IMG/VR virus record: IMGVR_UViG_3300042261_001706
Span: 1 to 34,065 of that record
From: a virus
Reading direction: 5' to 3' (one strand)
Length of the DNA stretch: 34,065 bases
The notes beneath the pieces were generated by a model, which saw only the letters and a program-made list of their open reading frames with translations, made no database searches and was not told the origin of the DNA. Each line of letters starts with the position of its first letter. The first letter of the stretch is position 1. A program made the position numbers and the translations under genes. This document shows positions 1 through 7,984 of the stretch, piece by piece.

Positions 1-89
1 TGGTGGTTGGCGCGCTGCCGTGGACATTGTGCGCGCTGACGGCGACCCAGAGCTGGCGCGAGGAGGCGCAGGTGCCGCAAGCGCGGGCG
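1..89. other. Probable host flank next to the prophage end
   Basis: GC-rich sequence outside the candidate phage end at 90. One plus-strand frame (from base 3) stays open across the flank and runs to a stop at 120-122 inside the phage end. It could be the interrupted end of a host membrane protein, but 29 codons are too few to identify anything. The opposite strand also has open frames. The assignment as host DNA is inferred only from its position outside the terminal repeats. Confidence 0.35.
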
Positions 90-133
90 TGTAAAATGAC
101 AGAAGGTTTTTGCAACCGTTGACAAGTGGTTTT
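90..133. repeat. Candidate transposable-prophage end with transposase-binding repeats
   Basis: The sequence TGACAGAAGGTTTT (97-110) recurs as TGACAAGTGGTTTT (120-133), a 23-bp pitch, just outside the last late gene. A TG dinucleotide at 90-91 could be the phage terminus, since Mu-type ends begin 5'-TG and carry roughly 22-bp transposase sites. The opposite end lies outside the window, so the terminus and the target duplication cannot be confirmed. Confidence 0.45.
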
Positions 134-150
134 AATAGGTTGCAGGCGGT

Positions 151-176
151 AAAAGAGCGGCTCGGTTTTTGCCGCT
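151..176 (-). terminator. Possible weak terminator of the late operon
   Basis: On the minus strand a six-base stem (AGCGGC / GCCGCT, at 171-176 and 156-161) with a nine-base loop is followed by CTTTT. It lies about 40 bases after the stop of the last late gene. The stem is short and the T-run is brief, so it is a modest candidate. Confidence 0.35.
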
Positions 177-214
177 GCTGTGACGGTTTAGGAGAGGGGG
201 CGAGGGATGGTGGG

Positions 215-514
215 TTAGGGTGGTATGGAGGCTGGGACGGACGCCGGTGAAGGCGTAGATGGGGTTTGGTTTGAGATCTGAAGCGGAGGAAATTGTTCTC
301 GGCAGTGGTCCAGCCAGGCAAGTTCTACGACGTGGATGGAATGGCCACCGGTGCCAACGTCCACGGATCTGGATAGGACGGTGTCGTGGTAGGCTGGCGG
401 GCGCGTGGCGGCGTCGGCGGTGTAGGCGGCACCGAGCCAGACTTTGGAGGCGGCCGGCGCGAAGGCGGCGGGCCGCGTCTGGGCGGGCTTGTCGTTGCAG
501 CCATTGCAGGGCAT
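215..514 (-). CDS. Small distal late-operon protein with CxxC start
   Basis: A 99-residue protein, the last gene of the late operon. It starts MPCNGCNDKP, so it has a CNGC pair at the N terminus, followed by an alanine/proline-rich body and a proline/serine-rich tail. The start ATG overlaps the stop of the upstream gene as TGATG, which suggests translational coupling. Its place at the distal end of the tail cluster suggests a tail-tip accessory or fibre-associated protein, but no family is recognised and the function is unknown. Confidence 0.6.
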   Translation of the reverse strand: MPCNGCNDKPAQTRPAAFAPAASKVWLGAAYTADAATRPPAYHDTVLSRSVDVGTGGHSIHVVELAWLDHCREQFPPLQISNQTPSTPSPASVPASIPP

Positions 515-1059
515 CAGGGGGCCTCCGGGACAACTGAGATGGTGACGGTGACGGAAGACGATGGAAAGCCCTTGTTCGTCTCTTCGTCGCATGGGCCGCC
601 GAGGGCCACGCTGGCGGTGATGGCGATCGGGCAGCATTTTGGATAAACGCGGCTGGTGAAGTCTGCGCCGAAGTCGCTGGTGGTGTCGCAGCAGTCGCCT
701 TCTCCTGGCTGGACTTGTTGCGTGCCGTGATCTTCCCCGGCAAAATAGGATGCGTTGGCAATAACTCCGCCGCGGCTCTCCAAGGGCAACGGGGCGCTGC
801 CGGACATGGAGAAGTTGATGGCGCTGGGCGATGTGGGGCAGTAGTAGCCCGTGAACATCGCGCCCGGTGTCTCGCTGTCGCCCGACCCGCCGCAGTCTTC
901 GTTTGCGTCCTTCTGGGCGCTGATGGTGATTTCGCCGCCGCTGATCTGGTTTCCGTCGAGGTCGCGGCCGTAGAAGTTGCCGGGGTTGGCGGCGGCGAGG
1001 CAGAACAGCTCGCGCTCGGCGGGATCGTCTGGGACTCCGTTTCCGATGAGGCGTGTCAA
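514..1059 (-). CDS. Cysteine-rich distal tail protein, hypothetical
   Basis: A 181-residue protein with clustered cysteines (ELFCLAA, NEDCGG, GYYCPT, GDCCDTT, PKCCPIAI and GGPCDEE), serine/glycine-rich stretches and a beta-rich C terminus ending in TVTISVV. It overlaps both neighbours by a few bases. The cysteine pattern suggests metal binding or disulfides, unusual for a cytoplasmically assembled tail protein. Several adjacent tail proteins are also cysteine-rich (the 571-residue tail protein at 1514-3229 has over ten), so they may form one tail-tip assembly. No family is recognised. Confidence 0.7.
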   Translation of the reverse strand: MTRLIGNGVPDDPAERELFCLAAANPGNFYGRDLDGNQISGGEITISAQKDANEDCGGSGDSETPGAMFTGYYCPTSPSAINFSMSGSAPLPLESRGGVIANASYFAGEDHGTQQVQPGEGDCCDTTSDFGADFTSRVYPKCCPIAITASVALGGPCDEETNKGFPSSSVTVTISVVPEAP

Positions 1060-1511
1060 GATGGGTCTCCCCGGAGGATTTTGGCGGAGGTGCCGGCGGC
1101 GTCGCAGACTCCGGTGGCTTTGAATGATGCGGTGCCGTTGACATCGGCGGCGTTGATGTCCACCTTTTTGGCGTCGGCGGACGGGTCGGAGAGTCCGAGG
1201 CGGCCGGCCTGGAGGGCGACTTTGGCGATGCCGTTGATGAACATCTGAAGGAAGGCGGTGTCGAGTGTGATTTTCTTGGAGCCGTCGGAAAGTTGGATGG
1301 TCAGGCCGTTTTTGGAAAGACTCACAAGCGAAGTCGTGCCGTCGGTGTGGTTAAACTGGAGGCTGTTTGAATCGTATTGGCCGATGAGATTCCCGTCGCT
1401 GTTGTAGAACCATGTGCCCGTCGCGTTGTCGCGCCGACGCTTCACGCCCTGGTCGTCATACCAGACCATTTCGTCGCTCTTGCGTTCAACTCGTTCGATT
1501 GCTTCAGCCAT
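1056..1511 (-). CDS. Small baseplate/tail-tip protein, hypothetical
   Basis: A 151-residue protein starting MAEAIERVERKSDEM. The N-terminal half has short repeated strand-turn units (SDGNLIGQYDSN, HTDGTTSLVSLSKNGLTIQL, DGSKKITL) like a beta-helix or spike; the rest (DINAADVNGTASFKATGV) resembles C-terminal strands of Gp5/spike-like tail proteins. It lies directly after the large hub-like protein, with a two-base gap. A small tail spike or puncturing tip is a reasonable guess from order and repeats, but no catalytic motif is visible. Confidence 0.6.
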   Translation of the reverse strand: MAEAIERVERKSDEMVWYDDQGVKRRRDNATGTWFYNSDGNLIGQYDSNSLQFNHTDGTTSLVSLSKNGLTIQLSDGSKKITLDTAFLQMFINGIAKVALQAGRLGLSDPSADAKKVDINAADVNGTASFKATGVCDAAGTSAKILRGDPS

Positions 1512-1513
1512 GT

Positions 1514-3229
1514 TTATCCTTTGATAATCGCGTCGCAGATCGGTTTGGTCGGGGCCTTGCCCTTGACGATGCCGGGGGCGCTGCCACGGATGCGGACGCC
1601 GCGCGCGGCGGTGGAGCCGGTGGACTCGAAGCGGACGGCGCTCAGCCGGAATCGGCTGCGGCGGGCGAGTTCCCAGCGGTCGGCGAGGCCGAGGTGGCCG
1701 GGAGGTCCGCAGGTGCGGGAGACGCTGCCGCTGCCGACTTCCCACGCGACTTGCTGGACCATCGCCTTGGCGGTGGAGAGTTCGCCCTCGATGCCGTCGA
1801 AGCGCGCGATCCTGCCGAGGGTGCAGGTGTCGGTGACTTCGCGCTCGATGGTGTTGACGGTGCCCTTGTAGTGGAGCATGGCGAGAGAGTCATACATTTC
1901 CTTCTCGATGCCGTCGGGGATCGGCTCAGCGCCGGAGCCGCCGACGAACTCGCTGATGTCGCTGGTGCCGATGGCGCAGTCGGTGACGGTGCAGTTTACG
2001 ACGAGGATGACTTCCTCCTCAGCGATTTTGATGGCGCCGGCCGCGCCCGCGGTGCGGTCGTAGAACGTCACCTTGATCTTGCAGCGATAGGTCTGCGGGA
2101 GAGCGCGTTTTCCGCTGCCGTCCGGCGGCATTGGTGAGCCGGGGACAAGCTCTCTTGTGAGGCCGACGTAATCGCCTCCGTCGTTGACGTAGAAACGGCC
2201 GGGCATGTCGTCGCAGTAGGCGGGAGTTCCGAGCGAGCAGTTCGGGGCGCTGTATTCGGGGCAATGCTCCTTCCACCAGGCGGCGCTCGACGGCTCGATA
2301 GACTTGGTGGTGACGGTGACGGTGTTATAGCTGGCCTCCGCGCCGCGCAACGAGAACGCCTCCTCAACACGGTCCCATGCGTAGGCGTTCGCCTCGGGTG
2401 GATATTGGCGGTCCTCGATCTCCGCGCCGCCGCTGCCGTCGCGCTCGTAGTGGATGATGACGACGCTGGCCTGGAGGTCGCGGCAGGCGGTGAGATCCGG
2501 CACGGAGGCGAGCGGGCGCTGGCCGACGGTGAAGGTGTGGTCCTCCAGCTCCGCGTAGCGGCGTATCTGGAGCTTCGGCGGGACGGTGGAGTAATCGAAC
2601 CACGCGCACACATCGGGGACGTAAGCGACGACCTTCTGGACTGCCTGGAGCACGGAGACGCCGTTCACGTCAAAGGTCGGCAGGTTGGCCGAGACGCGGA
2701 TGTTCTGCGAGGCCCACGGCATGAGCGAGCCAGGCGGGATGGAGATGGGGCCGATGTCGAACGGGCGCGGCTCGCCGAGATGGTCGGCGTTGTTGAGGAC
2801 GTAGAACAGGCAGTCGGTGATCTGCTGGCCGGCGTGGATTTTCGCGCCGGTGGCGTCGCACATCATCGAGGCGTGGCAGGTGAGCCAGTAGAACTCCAGC
2901 CCGCTTTGCTTCCATTTCTTGTTGTAGATGATGCGGCAGAACCACCACGGGTCGGCGATGGTGTAGCTCTGGCGCTCGTCGCGCGGCGCGCCGGAGCGGT
3001 TCACGAGCTGGCGGCGGCCGGTGAACCACGGCGCTCCGTCCTTGAGGATGGTGAGGCGCGTTCCGTAGGCCCACTCTTCGGCTCCCTCGAACGGCGCGCC
3101 CTCTTTGTCGAAGGTGACGTATCCTTCGGCGAGGTTGGCGTCGAGGCGGCGGAGCGTGCGCGCGAGCTTGTCGCTGAACGGGCGCTCATCGCCGGGGTTG
3201 GTCACTGGGCGGATGGTCCAGGTGCTCAT
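1514..3229 (-). CDS. Large tail protein, probable baseplate hub-like protein
   Basis: A 571-residue protein immediately downstream of the tape measure gene, the place usually held by distal-tail or hub proteins (Dit/Tal or gpD-like). The N-terminal 120 residues contain beta-rich segments (RLTILKDGAPWFTGRRQ) typical of hub proteins that begin by setting a coordinate frame. A middle stretch, NGVSVLQAVQKVVAYV, resembles the segment of late-control D proteins that precedes the second beta barrel. Cysteines are frequent throughout. The stop overlaps the tape measure side by one base. Identification rests on order and weak sequence features, not on a firm family match. Confidence 0.6.
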   Translation of the reverse strand: MSTWTIRPVTNPGDERPFSDKLARTLRRLDANLAEGYVTFDKEGAPFEGAEEWAYGTRLTILKDGAPWFTGRRQLVNRSGAPRDERQSYTIADPWWFCRIIYNKKWKQSGLEFYWLTCHASMMCDATGAKIHAGQQITDCLFYVLNNADHLGEPRPFDIGPISIPPGSLMPWASQNIRVSANLPTFDVNGVSVLQAVQKVVAYVPDVCAWFDYSTVPPKLQIRRYAELEDHTFTVGQRPLASVPDLTACRDLQASVVIIHYERDGSGGAEIEDRQYPPEANAYAWDRVEEAFSLRGAEASYNTVTVTTKSIEPSSAAWWKEHCPEYSAPNCSLGTPAYCDDMPGRFYVNDGGDYVGLTRELVPGSPMPPDGSGKRALPQTYRCKIKVTFYDRTAGAAGAIKIAEEEVILVVNCTVTDCAIGTSDISEFVGGSGAEPIPDGIEKEMYDSLAMLHYKGTVNTIEREVTDTCTLGRIARFDGIEGELSTAKAMVQQVAWEVGSGSVSRTCGPPGHLGLADRWELARRSRFRLSAVRFESTGSTAARGVRIRGSAPGIVKGKAPTKPICDAIIKG

Positions 3230-4800
3230 CAGTTGCCCGAGTGCGTGGTGGTGGCCTCGATCTTGGCGGCCAGTTCACGGAGTTTCTTGTCCATCGCGGA
3301 GATCTGCGCGCGGTTGGCGCGCTGGATGGACTGGTGGTAAGCCTCCAGCGCGGCGATGACGGCCGTGTCGCCGCCGCCGACGGCCGCGCCGAGCGTCTGC
3401 ATCCGGTGGTGGATGGCCTGCGACATGCCGGAGGGCATCCCAGGCTGGTTGCTGGCCGCGCCGTATTCGCGGAGTCCGGCCTGCGCGTTGCGCTGGCTGG
3501 CGGCGAGCGCGGCGCGCTGCTGCTGCTCGGCAAGACGCTGCTGTTGTTCAGACGCGCGCAGGCGCTCCTGATCGCGGCGCTCCTGCTCGCGGCGGTGCTC
3601 CTCGGCAATCTGCGCCTCGAGCGCGCGCTGCTCGTTGGATTGCGCCGTGCCGGAGGCGGTTGAAGATGAGGACGCTGCGCGTTGCTTCATCTTCGCCGTC
3701 TCGATGCCGGTGGTGGCGGCGTCGCGCTTGACGTTGAGTTCATTCTGTCGGACCGCGTCGGCCTTCTCGGCGTCGTCTGCTTTTTTCTTCGCGGCTGCCG
3801 CGGCGTCTGCGGCAGCCTGGTATTCTCCGATTCGGCGCGAGGTCTGCGCGGCGAGCATCGAGCCTTGCTCCTGTGCCATCTTGTTGAGGCCCGCCTGCAT
3901 GGACTTGGCCTTCTCCGGGTCAAGGTTTCCGTTCTTGTCCCAGATGTCGTAATTTTGGAGTTCCTCGGCGCGGGACTTGCGGTCGGCCTCGGCGCGTTTT
4001 GCCTCTCCGCGAACGCCGGCTGCTCCCTCGCGGCTCTTCCGCGCCTCTTCATCAATGGCGCTGCGTTCGCCGACGGCGCGCCCGAGTTCTTCGTCGGCTG
4101 CTTTTTTCGCGTAGCGGTTGCGGATCTCGGACTCGCTGCCGGCGTATTTGAGCTTGATGCGGCGCTCGGCGTCCTTGTCGCCGCCGGCGGCGGCCAGCTC
4201 GGCCTGCATGGCGGCTTCGTTGCCGGCGAGTTCCTGCGCCATCTGCGCGGAGGTGAGCTTGTCCGCGGCCGCCTGGAGTTCGTGCGCGGCCTTGACGGCG
4301 CGTTCCCACTCGTCGGCGAGGTCCTTGGCCGACTGGATTGCCTCGTCGAGCTTGGCCTTGTTGAGCTTCTCCAGTTCCTTCGCGGAGGCTTCGGCTTCGG
4401 CTTCTAGCTTCTTGAGCGCGGCGGCTTGTTTGTCGGCGGCGTCGGAGCCGGCGCCGAAGGCTCCCGCGAGCTTGAAAAGGAGCGGCGCGAGCAATCCGAC
4501 GAGCGCGATGATGCCGGTGATCGGGTTCTCCAGCATCGCGGCCCAGAGCAGCTTCAGTCCCTTGGATACATTCTTGATCGCACCGAGGAGGTTGCCGTGG
4601 AAAAGCTCGGCGAGGCCGTGGCTGATCATCCCGGTGCCCTTGGCGGCCTTGGAGACTTCGCCGAGGTCGTGGGTGAGTTCCTTCGCGCCGCCGCCGGCGT
4701 TCTCGGCGGACTGGCCGAGCTTCTTCACGTCGTCCTCGGCCTTTTTGACCGGGGCGCCGTCGTAGCTGGCGGAGATCGGAATGTGGACGTTCTGGCCCAT
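3229..4800 (-). CDS. Tape measure protein
   Basis: A 523-residue protein. It sets tail length and usually helps DNA pass the envelope. The start at MGQNVHIPIS follows the upstream stop by two bases. Residues about 85-120 form a hydrophobic segment (NPITGIIALVGLLAPLLFKLAGAF), the kind found in tape measures. After it comes a very long alanine/glutamate/lysine/arginine-rich coiled coil (from about residue 120 to 420) with a QQQRLAEQQQR patch. It is short for a tape measure, so the tail is likely short (about 80 nm at 1.5 angstroms per residue). Position between tail tube and hub genes fits. Confidence 0.8.
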   Translation of the reverse strand: MGQNVHIPISASYDGAPVKKAEDDVKKLGQSAENAGGGAKELTHDLGEVSKAAKGTGMISHGLAELFHGNLLGAIKNVSKGLKLLWAAMLENPITGIIALVGLLAPLLFKLAGAFGAGSDAADKQAAALKKLEAEAEASAKELEKLNKAKLDEAIQSAKDLADEWERAVKAAHELQAAADKLTSAQMAQELAGNEAAMQAELAAAGGDKDAERRIKLKYAGSESEIRNRYAKKAADEELGRAVGERSAIDEEARKSREGAAGVRGEAKRAEADRKSRAEELQNYDIWDKNGNLDPEKAKSMQAGLNKMAQEQGSMLAAQTSRRIGEYQAAADAAAAAKKKADDAEKADAVRQNELNVKRDAATTGIETAKMKQRAASSSSTASGTAQSNEQRALEAQIAEEHRREQERRDQERLRASEQQQRLAEQQQRAALAASQRNAQAGLREYGAASNQPGMPSGMSQAIHHRMQTLGAAVGGGDTAVIAALEAYHQSIQRANRAQISAMDKKLRELAAKIEATTTHSGN

Positions 4801-4802
4801 GA

Positions 4803-5936
4803 TCAGGGTGCGGGCGTCTGCCAGGTGATGTTGAAGGTCGCGCCCGCGCCGGTGCCGCCGGTGACGGACACGGCGTTGGCGGGCTTCACAGTGTAGTTGC
4901 CGAGGGTTGCATATTGGTAATCCGTCGGCGCGCCGGATGTGTTGAGGATCGCGCCGCTCTCGTCCACGGCGTTGACGGTGATGGTGATGGGCGAGGTGTA
5001 ACTGCCGCCGCTGAGCGTGAGCGTGTCGCTGACCGTGTAGCCACTGCCGGCGGAGACAAGCTCCGGCTGGCTTCCCGTCTGCGCGCCCCACGACTCCGGT
5101 GGCGAGCCACTGCCGCCGTTGGTGGACGGAACGGCCCACGACCAGTCGCCGCGCAGGAATGAGTTGGATGTGGCGTCGCCGGTGGCGTTGATCTTGGCGA
5201 AGCCGATGGTGGCGGCCCAGATGTTGGAGCCGTTGAATTTGTTCGTGGCGAGGATGGATGCGACGGTGTTGGACACCCACGATGCGGAGACAACGGAGTA
5301 GCCGTTGGTGGTGATGGTGAGCGTGTTGCCGTTGGTTGTGATCTTGAGGCCCTCGCCGATGACGAGGTTGACCGCGCCGGTGAGCGTGTTGAGCGAGTTG
5401 ACGGCGGCGACGGAGCCGGTGGCGTTGTTGACGGAGGTGACGATGGGCTGGACGACGTAGCCGGTCTGGCCGTTGAAGCTGAGCACGGCGTTGCCGCTCC
5501 AGATCGGCGCGGTCCAAAGTCCGTCGCCGCGCAGGAAGTTGTTGCTGCCGGGCGAGCCGCCGGCGTTGATGGCGGCGATGCCCACGGTGGCGTTGGAGAG
5601 GCAGACACCAGAGAGCAGTCCGGTGGAGGCGTTCAGCGACGAGATGATGTAACCCGCCGTTGCCTGGTTGGTGAGCGTGAGCACTCCGTTCGAGTAGGAG
5701 CCGGCGAGCGGGCCGGTGAGCGCGAGCGAGCTGATGCCGGAGCCGTCACCGCCCGCGGTGGTCATGTAGGTGCCGTTGGTGAAGTTGAGCTGGCGGACGG
5801 TGATCTGTCCGTTGGAAGGATAGATGACGCGGCCGTAGCTGTCCACCATCACGCCGAACGACGCCGCGTGCGCGGCCATCGGCAAGATGCAACAGGCAAT
5901 AGCGCCCGCGATGAGTTTAGATATGAATGACTTCAT
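4803..5936 (-). CDS. Fibre-like protein with signal peptide
   Basis: A 377-residue protein starting MKSFISKLIAGAIACCILPM and ending its leader in AAHA|AS, a clear Sec-type signal peptide. The mature part is rich in N, G, S and T, with repeated units (NFLRGDGLW, SFLRGDWSW; TGLLSG, TGPLAGS) typical of phage tail-fibre or side-fibre stalks. A later start than the first ATG at 5957 was chosen because it begins the signal peptide. It lies within the late operon between tail genes. A signal peptide on a tail-operon fibre is odd because tails assemble in the cytoplasm; it may be a secreted adhesin or host-derived stalk. Confidence 0.7.
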   Translation of the reverse strand: MKSFISKLIAGAIACCILPMAAHAASFGVMVDSYGRVIYPSNGQITVRQLNFTNGTYMTTAGGDGSGISSLALTGPLAGSYSNGVLTLTNQATAGYIISSLNASTGLLSGVCLSNATVGIAAINAGGSPGSNNFLRGDGLWTAPIWSGNAVLSFNGQTGYVVQPIVTSVNNATGSVAAVNSLNTLTGAVNLVIGEGLKITTNGNTLTITTNGYSVVSASWVSNTVASILATNKFNGSNIWAATIGFAKINATGDATSNSFLRGDWSWAVPSTNGGSGSPPESWGAQTGSQPELVSAGSGYTVSDTLTLSGGSYTSPITITVNAVDESGAILNTSGAPTDYQYATLGNYTVKPANAVSVTGGTGAGATFNITWQTPAP

Positions 5937-6690
5937 TATCGGTCTCCAAGACTTCAACAGTGTAGGGATCCGCGCCGCGGCAGATGACGTAAGCCTCGCG
6001 GTTAAGCTCGGTGTTCCAAGTCCGCAGGCCGCCCGGCCCTCCGACCTCCGCGAGCGTTAGCTCCGTCGTGAACGGCTCCGCGCTGCCGCGCGCCACGAGG
6101 AGGCAGGTGCCCTCGATGTCTGGGTTGTAGACGAGCGCCCCGCCGGAGCGCCCGGTGAACGTCGTGCCCGCCTCCGGCTCCAGGAGCACCAGCGATTGCG
6201 CGCCGAGCGCGCCGACGGCGGGCATGATGCAGAAGTCCTCGAGGTCGGTGTTCCAGATCCGCGCGCCGAAGGTGCCGACTACGCCGCTGCTCTCCAGCAT
6301 CCCGCCGTGGACGGAGAACGCCATGCGCACGGTCTTGCCGTGGAACGCCACCGGCGCGCACATCTCCACGACCGCATCGCGGAGCGTGATGACGCGCTGC
6401 GACGCGCCGTGGCCCCAGATGAACCGCGCGTCCGCCTGGTCGGGCAGCGTGGCGCGGAAGCCGAGGCACGTCGCGGCCGCCTCCGCCTCGGTGTCGAACG
6501 TCCACGCGCTTTCAAACGCAACGACCGTTTCGACATTGCCGCGTGGGAACACGGAGACCATCGTGGCGCGCAGGAACTCGGCGACCTGGACGACGAGCCG
6601 GTCGTTGACGCGGATGTTCACCGCGCCCCCGCGCGTGCGGGAGCCGTGAATCGAACCGGTCAGCCAGATGTCGCCGAATTGAGCGAGCAT
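5917..6690 (-). CDS. Tail protein, hypothetical
   Basis: A 257-residue protein, mostly predicted beta, between the tail tube gene and the fibre-like gene. It has two similar segments, FGARIWNTDLEDFCIMPAV and GLRTWNTELNREAYVICRG, which look like an internal repeat (WNT-D/E-L). The N terminus, MLAQFGDIWLTGSIHGSRTR, has no leader. Its order suggests a minor tail or tail-chaperone-like role, but no known family is recognised. It overlaps the downstream start by 20 bases. Confidence 0.65.
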   Translation of the reverse strand: MLAQFGDIWLTGSIHGSRTRGGAVNIRVNDRLVVQVAEFLRATMVSVFPRGNVETVVAFESAWTFDTEAEAAATCLGFRATLPDQADARFIWGHGASQRVITLRDAVVEMCAPVAFHGKTVRMAFSVHGGMLESSGVVGTFGARIWNTDLEDFCIMPAVGALGAQSLVLLEPEAGTTFTGRSGGALVYNPDIEGTCLLVARGSAEPFTTELTLAEVGGPGGLRTWNTELNREAYVICRGADPYTVEVLETDNEVIHI

Positions 6691-6702
6691 GACGGTGAAT
6701 TA

Positions 6703-7929
6703 TTAAGCCGCTTCGATGGTGCACTCGGCCACCTGCGTGGCGGTGGCGGCGTCATCGTCGGTCACTTCGATCTCGAAGACGTAGTGGCCGGCGGTGGTCG
6801 GTGTGCCGGTGAGCGCGCCTCCGCTGGCGAGCGAGAGGCCCGGAGGCAGAGCGCCGCCGGAGAGCGCGAACGTGCGCGGCGCGGTCCCGCCGTCGGCGGT
6901 AAACGCGTGTCCCGCGTAAGCCTCGCCCTCGGTGCCGCCGGCGAGCGTCGCGGCGCTCGTGATGCGGAGCGCGTTGACGGCCGCGAGCGTGGCGATGGCC
7001 TGGGCGACGCCGTTGCCGTCGAACGTGCGGATGGCCGCGAAGCCGACCTCGCCGTTGCGCAGGACCTTCGCGCCGAACTTGAAGCCGCCCTCGTGGATGT
7101 TCGCGGCGGGGATCGTCAGGTAGGTGACGCCGTCCGCGCCGGTGATGGTGAACGCCGCGGCGTTGGCCGAGAGCCGCGTGCCGATGCCGTTGCCGCTGCC
7201 CTGCACGCGCAGCGCGTTGAGCACCTGCGTGACGGTCGGCCCGATGGGGATGAAGCTCACCATCACGCCGACGGATACGAGCTTGCGCGAGACGATGCCG
7301 ATGCCGTCCACATGCTGCTCGGAGAACTCCGCATCGAACGAGACCTTGAAACCCTCCTGCGTGTAGAGCGCCGTGAAGCCCGTCACCGAACCCCACGCGG
7401 CCGTATACGCCTGCCGCTTCAGCAGCGTGCGGATGAAGGCCGGGTCGCCGAACGTTCCGCCGCTGGCCGCGTAGGAGACATAGCTGTCCGAACTCGCGGG
7501 ATCCTTCGCGTTGCCGATCACGCCGCCGAACGTCACCTGCCCGACGAGCGGCTTCGACGGCGAGAAGACCAGGTCGGGCATCTTCGTGACCGCCGCGGCG
7601 ATGAGCGCGCCGAGCGAGCTGTCCGCGCCGTGAATCGAGAGCGGCACATCCGCGCTCGCGCCGTAGATGTCCGTGCCGATGGCCATCGAGAGGTAGGGCC
7701 AGAGCGCGGCGATCGTGGCGGCGTTCCAGCGGCCGTCGGGCGTGAAGCTCACCTCCGGCTGGAAATCCGTCTTCACCTTGTCAATTTTGCCGAGGCCGTC
7801 CACCTCGTCGTCCTCATACTTCGGCTTCATGGGCCACTCGATCGCGTCGCGCGAGTAGAGGGATGCGCTGCCGAAGACCACGCGCCCGGGGGCGCCCACC
7901 AACGATGCTCTGCTGATTCCGATGCTCAT
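6703..7929 (-). CDS. Major tail (tube) protein with C-terminal Ig-like domain
   Basis: A 408-residue protein. Residues 1 to about 320 have the look of tail tube proteins (MSIGISRASLVGAPGRVVFG, FSPSKPLVGQVTFGGVIG). The last 85 residues (about 325-408) form an Ig-like domain of the He_PIG kind, with PRTFALSGGALPPGLSLA and LTGTPTTAGHYVFEIEVTD. Such a decorating domain sits outside the tube and may bind surfaces. The gene precedes the unknown tail protein and tape measure in transcription order. No sheath gene is present beside it, which supports a non-contractile tail. Confidence 0.75.
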   Translation of the reverse strand: MSIGISRASLVGAPGRVVFGSASLYSRDAIEWPMKPKYEDDEVDGLGKIDKVKTDFQPEVSFTPDGRWNAATIAALWPYLSMAIGTDIYGASADVPLSIHGADSSLGALIAAAVTKMPDLVFSPSKPLVGQVTFGGVIGNAKDPASSDSYVSYAASGGTFGDPAFIRTLLKRQAYTAAWGSVTGFTALYTQEGFKVSFDAEFSEQHVDGIGIVSRKLVSVGVMVSFIPIGPTVTQVLNALRVQGSGNGIGTRLSANAAAFTITGADGVTYLTIPAANIHEGGFKFGAKVLRNGEVGFAAIRTFDGNGVAQAIATLAAVNALRITSAATLAGGTEGEAYAGHAFTADGGTAPRTFALSGGALPPGLSLASGGALTGTPTTAGHYVFEIEVTDDDAATATQVAECTIEAA

Positions 7930-7984
7930 GTTTCTGTTTTGTCCTTTCTAAAAAACGATCCGTTAATCCGCCTTGTTCAAAACC

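Noticed and set aside
3229-4800. Contractile (Mu-type) tail
   Set aside because: No sheath, baseplate wedge or assembly-chaperone frameshift pair is visible between tube and tape measure genes.
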